A stretch of 10,838 bases of DNA from Verrucomicrobiales bacterium (GTDB taxonomy: Bacteria > Verrucomicrobiota > Verrucomicrobiia > Limisphaerales > UBA9464), in assembly GCA_003445095.1 (NCBI GenBank), contig DLVS01000558.1, forward strand, positions 1 to 10,838, written 5' to 3'. Both the position numbers and the translations under genes were made by a program. Each line of letters opens with the position of its first letter. The stretch's first letter is position 1. The notes beneath the pieces were generated by a model. That model was given only the letters and a program-made list of their open reading frames with translations. It was not told the origin of the DNA and searched no databases. This document shows positions 6,715-10,838 of the stretch, piece by piece.

Positions 6715-7347
6715 TCAGCCCACGGTTTGGTAAATGACCCGATAATTGGACTCTGAACCGGGCACCGCCAAGTCGAGGTCGGTGAATCGCACGTCGGTCA
6801 GGTCCTGACACTGCTCCCGAGCCGCGGCGGTGATCAGGATTTCGTTAGACTTGGCGGTGTCCTCTCCCAGCTTGCTGGCGGCGTTAACCTCGGCCCCGAA
6901 CACGTCGATGTCGCCAATGCGCAAGATGCGGCCGTAGCCGATGCCGACGCACAGCAGCACTTGTTCCTCGGGAAGGCGGCGTTGATTCAGCTTCTGGCAG
7001 GCGCGCTGCATGGCGATCGCACATTCCACGGCGGTAGCCGCGCGCCGAAAAATGATCAGGAAACTGTCGGCCTCGATCTTGATCAGGATGCCGTCATGCG
7101 CGGCCACCACCGGCAGCAATAGTCGTTTTTGCTCATGGATGATCTGGAGAAAATGAATGATGCCGAAGCGGGCCACTTGGCGGGAGAATCCCGACAAATC
7201 GGTAAACATGACGGCCCAAGTATCGCCGAAGAGATCCCAGATTCGCGCATCAATGGACTTTACGTCGGCGCCCGGTTGGAGGCGCTCATCAATGAGGTGC
7301 CAAAGCCGGGTTTCGCTGCCTTTCAAATGATCGTCGTGGTCGCCCAT
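6715..7347 (-). CDS. Class III adenylate/guanylate cyclase catalytic-domain protein with divergent active site
   Basis: A 210-residue soluble protein made of a short N-terminal helix-rich segment (1-40) and one class III cyclase homology domain (about 41-208); no membrane segment or sensor domain is seen. These enzymes make cAMP or cGMP as homodimers. Metal-binding Asp50 (FTDLSGFS) and Asp94 are present, as are base-contacting Lys90 and Asp148 and the Asn155 transition-state position. Two changes stand out: the usual KxxGD reads KIEAD (Ala93 for Gly), and the conserved Arg four residues after Asn155 is Lys159. Activity is therefore plausible but unproven; the changes may instead be typical of a small cyclase subfamily. 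ATG 7347 was chosen because the domain alignment begins soon after it and GAGG lies just upstream. The frame stays open to 7449, but that extension is Arg/Pro-rich and lies in the divergent intergenic region. Confidence 0.85.
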   Translation of the reverse strand: MGDHDDHLKGSETRLWHLIDERLQPGADVKSIDARIWDLFGDTWAVMFTDLSGFSRQVARFGIIHFLQIIHEQKRLLLPVVAAHDGILIKIEADSFLIIFRRAATAVECAIAMQRACQKLNQRRLPEEQVLLCVGIGYGRILRIGDIDVFGAEVNAASKLGEDTAKSNEILITAAAREQCQDLTDVRFTDLDLAVPGSESNYRVIYQTVG

Positions 7348-7557
7348 GCCTCGAACTCTACGAGAAGATTCAGGAGCGCCCCAAGTTCGATTTCGGGGAA
7401 GTGGCGATGACTTCTTGGCCCCAAATTGCCTCTGTTCACCTGGCTCCATTCATGCCAGCGTTAAACGGCTTCCCGGGTGCTTCGACGACTGTTTCCTGCG
7501 GAGTTCCGGAAGGCCGACCGGCTCCTGATGACCCATTCGATGCCATCCAGATTCGCA
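7348..7557. promoter_or_regulatory. Divergent intergenic region between the cyclase gene and the DUF1592 gene
   Basis: About 210 bases separate divergent genes, so promoters for both are expected here. I see no clear promoter boxes or operator repeats. The plus-strand frame of the downstream gene is already open from GTG 7477, so the true intergenic part may be as short as 129 bases. Confidence 0.3.
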
Positions 7558-10062
7558 ATGGTTCCGGCGCGGGAAGACCGCCGCCGCGGATTCCGACGTT
7601 TGCTCGGTGTAGTGCTGTCGTTCATGGCGGCGGCGTTCTCCGGCCAGTTGATCTATGCCGAGCCGTCTCCCTCACCTTCGGGCGGGGTTAATCCGGTGAA
7701 ACTCTTCGAGCAATACTGCTTTGAATGCCACGGTGACGGCATGGACAAGGGCAGCTTCGCCTTGGACGGATTGCTGCAGGCCGGTCCCGGCGAAACCAAT
7801 CGATTCCAATGGGTAAAAGCGTGGACCATTGTTCGCCACGGCTTCATGCCGCCGGCCGACGCAGATCAACCGGCGGAAAGCGACCGGCACGCCATCACGC
7901 AATGGATCGAACGGCAGCGTCTCGGTGTGGATTACGATCATCCCGATCCGGGTCGAGTCACCGTCCGTCGGCTGAATCGAATGGAGTATGAGTTTACCAT
8001 TCAGGATTTGTTGGGAGTGAGCCCGGTGTCCGACGGAGAATTCAGCAGCGACGCCAGCACCAGTCGAGCCCGGCTGCGCGACATGCTCCCGCCAGATGAC
8101 ACCGCCTTCGGTTTCGACAACAACGGAGACTTCCAAACACTGTCACCCGAGTTGCTAGAGAAGTATTTCAATCTCGCTGAGTTCGTCGTGGATAACGTCA
8201 TCGCATTGGACGGCCCGCGTTATCCGATGCGGATGTTGGATACTTCCCAGATCAAAATCAGTCGCGAACCGGAGGCCAAAAGGGCAGAACATCAGTTGGA
8301 ATTCGAGGTAGCCCGATTGGGGCGCTATCGAATCGACGCCCAATTCGCCTTGGGCGGCTGGCAGGATTATGGCGGCGCTTACGACTTCCATCTCGCCGTG
8401 GATGATCAACTCATCGCGCAGGACCAAGTCGAGATTGGTGGGCAACGAACCTACAAGTTCGGTCAGGAGGTAACCCTCGACGCCGGATCGCATCGTCTGA
8501 ATTTCTCCACCGACCCGACGAAACCCAACTCCGTCGGCAAGACCAACCACCTCGAACTTCGGCCCAAATTTCGGCTGACAGGTCCGGTGGGAGGCGACGA
8601 GCGAGAATATCCGGAATCGCACCAACGGATCTTCTTCCAAGGCTCAGCTCCAACCGATCCCGCGCTGCGGCTGGCCTATGCTCGCGCGATCATGCGGCGA
8701 GTGGCGGATCGCGCGTTTCGTCGCCCGGCGTCGGAGGCCGTGCTCGATCGTCTGAGCGCCCTGGTGATGAGCAGTGACAAGTTCGAGAGTGGAGTGGGAC
8801 TTGGACTCATGGCGGTGCTGACGTCGCCGCAGTTTATTTTTCGTTCGGAAGTTCAGCCTCAGCCCGACGATCCGAAATCCGTTCATCCGCTCGACGAATA
8901 TGCGCTCGCCTCACGTTTGTCGTACCTACTGTGGCTCAGCTTGCCCGATGATGAACTGACTTCTTTAGCCAAGCGTGGTGAACTGCGGAAGCATCTTCCG
9001 GAGCAGGTCAAACGCATGCTGGCGGATTCGAAGTCGGAACGCTTTTTTGAGGATTTTCCGGGGCAGTGGCTACGCACGCGCAATGTGCTCATGACCGCGA
9101 TCGTCCGCGATGCCACGCTAAATCCGGTCCGGGGCGCCATGAAGCGCGAAACCGAACTGCTCTTCGAAGACATCGCCCGCCACGATCGCGATCTGCTGGA
9201 GCTGCTCACGGCGGACTACACCTTTGTGGATGAAGGGCTCGCCAAATTTTATGGACTGACAAACTTCGCGGGCGCTGGCTTCCAGAAGGTCAGCCTCACG
9301 GCCGATAGCAAACGAGGCGGAATCTTGACGCACGGTAGTTTCCTGGTCGCCACGTCCAACCCCAACCGCACGTCTCCGGTAAAGCGTGGAGTGTTCGTTT
9401 TGGAAAACCTGCTCGCGGTTCATCCGCCGCCGCCGCCGCCCAGTGTTCCCTCGCTGGACGACGCGAAAACCAACGGGGCCGCGCCCAAAACCGGCAGCGA
9501 GCAACTCGCCCTCCATCGCGCCAACAAATCCTGCGCCGCTTGCCATGCGCATTTCGATCCGATTGGCATCGCGCTCGAGAATTATGATGTCATCGGACAA
9601 TGGCGAACGCAGGAAGCGGGCGAAGCCATTTTGCCCAACGAGAAGACGACCACCGGTCAAACGCTTACCGGCATCGACGACTTGAGGAGTTTCTTTACGA
9701 ACCGGCGGCTTCAGTTCTACCGGTGTATGAGTGAAAAACTCCTAACGTACGCGCTCGGCCGTGGACTCGATCCGGGCGACGCGGTGACGGTGGATCGCAT
9801 CGCTGACCAGGTGGCGAAGGACAATGGCAAGTTCTCCACTTTGCTCATGGCTGTCATTGAAAGTCCTCCGTTCCAGATGCGTCGCGGTGATGACGGCATT
9901 GTGAAAACTCCTCCGCGTTCATTCGTGCCCGAAGCGCCGCCGCCCGAGCAACGCAAAGGCCGCCGCCGGAATCGTCCGGTTAATCCCGAACTTGTCCAGA
10001 AAGCGCTGCCCGCGACCAACGCTGTCGTTTCGCCGCCCGCTCAACCTACTCTCGAGAAATAG
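7558..10062 (+). CDS. Secreted DUF1592/DUF1588/DUF1585 multidomain protein with two c-type heme-like motifs
   Basis: A planctomycete-type cytochrome protein of 834 residues from this start. A signal peptide is visible: Arg-rich n-region, hydrophobic core LLGVVLSFMAAAF, likely cleavage near residue 34. In order follow a PSCyt1 segment with CFECH (54-58), DUF1587 (about 134-200), an inserted beta-rich domain resembling a carbohydrate-binding module (about 226-345), DUF1595 (367-432), DUF1592 (445-570), DUF1588 with CAACH (659-663) and DUF1585 (700-772). The last 60 residues are Pro/Arg-rich. The CxxCH motifs predict covalent heme attachment in the periplasm, but the biochemical role of this family is not established. 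The start is uncertain: ATG 7558 gives the most typical signal peptide, while GTG 7477, ATG 7528 and ATG 7540 are in frame and none has a good ribosome binding site. It is followed 4 bases later by the DUF1552 gene, its usual partner. Confidence 0.93.
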   Translation: MVPAREDRRRGFRRLLGVVLSFMAAAFSGQLIYAEPSPSPSGGVNPVKLFEQYCFECHGDGMDKGSFALDGLLQAGPGETNRFQWVKAWTIVRHGFMPPADADQPAESDRHAITQWIERQRLGVDYDHPDPGRVTVRRLNRMEYEFTIQDLLGVSPVSDGEFSSDASTSRARLRDMLPPDDTAFGFDNNGDFQTLSPELLEKYFNLAEFVVDNVIALDGPRYPMRMLDTSQIKISREPEAKRAEHQLEFEVARLGRYRIDAQFALGGWQDYGGAYDFHLAVDDQLIAQDQVEIGGQRTYKFGQEVTLDAGSHRLNFSTDPTKPNSVGKTNHLELRPKFRLTGPVGGDEREYPESHQRIFFQGSAPTDPALRLAYARAIMRRVADRAFRRPASEAVLDRLSALVMSSDKFESGVGLGLMAVLTSPQFIFRSEVQPQPDDPKSVHPLDEYALASRLSYLLWLSLPDDELTSLAKRGELRKHLPEQVKRMLADSKSERFFEDFPGQWLRTRNVLMTAIVRDATLNPVRGAMKRETELLFEDIARHDRDLLELLTADYTFVDEGLAKFYGLTNFAGAGFQKVSLTADSKRGGILTHGSFLVATSNPNRTSPVKRGVFVLENLLAVHPPPPPPSVPSLDDAKTNGAAPKTGSEQLALHRANKSCAACHAHFDPIGIALENYDVIGQWRTQEAGEAILPNEKTTTGQTLTGIDDLRSFFTNRRLQFYRCMSEKLLTYALGRGLDPGDAVTVDRIADQVAKDNGKFSTLLMAVIESPPFQMRRGDDGIVKTPPRSFVPEAPPPEQRKGRRRNRPVNPELVQKALPATNAVVSPPAQPTLEK

Positions 10063-10066
10063 TCCT

Positions 10067-10838
10067 ATGATCCACCTCCCATCACGAAGATTCGACCGGC
10101 GCGGGTTTCTGCGTGGCGCCGGTGTCTGTCTCGCTCTGCCCGCGCTCGAATCCCTGCTGCCCGGTTCCAAAATCCTGGCTGACACTCTTCCCAAGCCGGC
10201 CACCACGGCCAGTGGTATGCCGTTGCGGATGGGGTTCGTCGCGTTCGCCAATGGCTCCAATTACGAGCGCTGGTTGCCCAAGGGTGAGGGTCGCGACTAC
10301 GAAATGAACGAGACGTTCCTCCCGCTCGCAGATCTCAAGGACCGGTTTCAAATCATCACAAACCTCGCGCATGACGCCGCCAACAACTGGGGAGACGGCC
10401 CGGGCGATCACGCGCGTTCGGGCGCGTCGTTCCTGACCGGTTGTCATGCGTGGAAGACCCTTGGATCGCGGCTACACCTCGGCATATCGGTGGATCAGAT
10501 TGCGGCTCGGCAGATCGGCCATCTCACCCGGTTGGATTCGCTTCAACTCGGAGTCGAGGGAGCCCGTATGTACGGGTCCTGTGACACCGGCTATCCGTGC
10601 GCTTATCAATACAACATTTCGTGGGCTTCCGAGTCGCTCCCCTTAGCGCCGGAAGCGAACCCACGCACTGTTTTCGAGAAGCTCTTCGGTGGCGGCGACG
10701 GCCCGGAACGAGCGGCGAACCTTCGTCAGCGTCTCGCGCGTCGAAAGAGCGTCCTCGATTTCGTCCTGGAAGATGCGCGCCGTTTGAATCGCGATCTCGG
10801 CCGGAACGATCGGCAGAAACTCGACGAATATTTGGCCG
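10067..10838 (+). CDS. DUF1552 protein with Tat signal, partial: C-terminus beyond right edge
   Basis: The visible 257 codons start with a twin-arginine export signal, DRRGFLRG (Arg11-Arg12), followed by a short hydrophobic stretch ALPALESLL. The protein is therefore expected to be folded before export. The mature part matches DUF1552 proteins, with segments such as MGFVAFANGS, a conserved GDHARSGASFLTG stretch and ARMYGSCDTGYPCAYQYNIS containing two Cys. Members are usually around 430-480 residues, so a little under half is missing here. No enzymatic activity is established for the family; some relatives are annotated near sulfatase or alkaline-phosphatase-like folds (DUF1501), which I cannot confirm for this one. 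ATG 10067 lies 4 bases after the stop of the DUF1592 gene, so the two are very likely one transcript. DUF1592-DUF1552 pairing is characteristic of Planctomycetes and Verrucomicrobia. Confidence 0.92.
   Translation, partial: MIHLPSRRFDRRGFLRGAGVCLALPALESLLPGSKILADTLPKPATTASGMPLRMGFVAFANGSNYERWLPKGEGRDYEMNETFLPLADLKDRFQIITNLAHDAANNWGDGPGDHARSGASFLTGCHAWKTLGSRLHLGISVDQIAARQIGHLTRLDSLQLGVEGARMYGSCDTGYPCAYQYNISWASESLPLAPEANPRTVFEKLFGGGDGPERAANLRQRLARRKSVLDFVLEDARRLNRDLGRNDRQKLDEYLA

Noticed and set aside
6515..6733. Plus-strand frame of 72 codons
   Set aside because: Overlaps the 3' end of the cyclase gene, has no domain, and its start lies within the repeat region.
7348..7449. Upstream extension of the cyclase gene to 7449
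   Set aside because: The extra 34 residues are Arg/Pro/Ser-rich, have no counterpart in the cyclase domain, and would occupy the divergent promoter region; ATG 7347 is the simpler start.
9424..9441. CCG trinucleotide run, considered as a microsatellite or frameshift site
   Set aside because: It encodes the Pro-rich segment normally seen in DUF1588 proteins, and the reading frame continues intact to CAACH.
9118..9660. Minus-strand open frame of 180 codons inside the DUF1592 gene
   Set aside because: Antisense to the DUF1592/DUF1588 domains; no homology recognised.

Overview
The window (about 60% GC by eye) looks like a chromosomal piece from a member of the Planctomycetes-Verrucomicrobia group, more likely a verrucomicrobium. 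The main pointer is the adjacent DUF1592-type c-cytochrome-like protein and Tat-exported DUF1552 protein, a pair strongly enriched in that group. The lineage is an inference; no RNA gene or marker protein is present to confirm it. Shine-Dalgarno sequences are weak or absent at most starts, so start codons are chosen from protein-family alignment and upstream stops.

Left part (1-5822): phosphoenolpyruvate synthase (ppsA, minus strand, C-terminus beyond the left edge) is divergent from a two-gene plus-strand unit. That unit encodes a P2-type cation-transporting P-type ATPase and, 2 bases after its stop, a FieF/YiiP-like cation diffusion facilitator. The two transporters are almost certainly co-transcribed and probably export or compartmentalise divalent cations. 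The 217-base divergent intergenic region carries a direct repeat with 21-bp spacing and a protein-like open frame ending just before ppsA.

Middle part (5823-7347): a 257-base gap, a small unrecognised plus-strand gene (83 residues), then 383 bases without a convincing gene but with an imperfect 18-base direct repeat and a GC-rich inverted repeat. Next comes a minus-strand single-domain class III nucleotidyl-cyclase homologue with altered active-site residues.

Right part (7348-10838): divergent from the cyclase gene, a plus-strand pair begins with a secreted multidomain protein (PSCyt1/DUF1587/DUF1595/DUF1592/DUF1588/DUF1585, two CxxCH motifs) and continues, 4 bases after its stop, with a Tat-signal DUF1552 protein cut by the right edge. 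The pair forms a translationally close unit of unknown biochemical role.

I found no tRNA, rRNA, CRISPR array, insertion sequence or phage feature. No clearly new multi-gene system is visible. The points most worth following are active-site departures in the cyclase, CDF transporter and ATPase, and the unexplained repeats in two intergenic regions.
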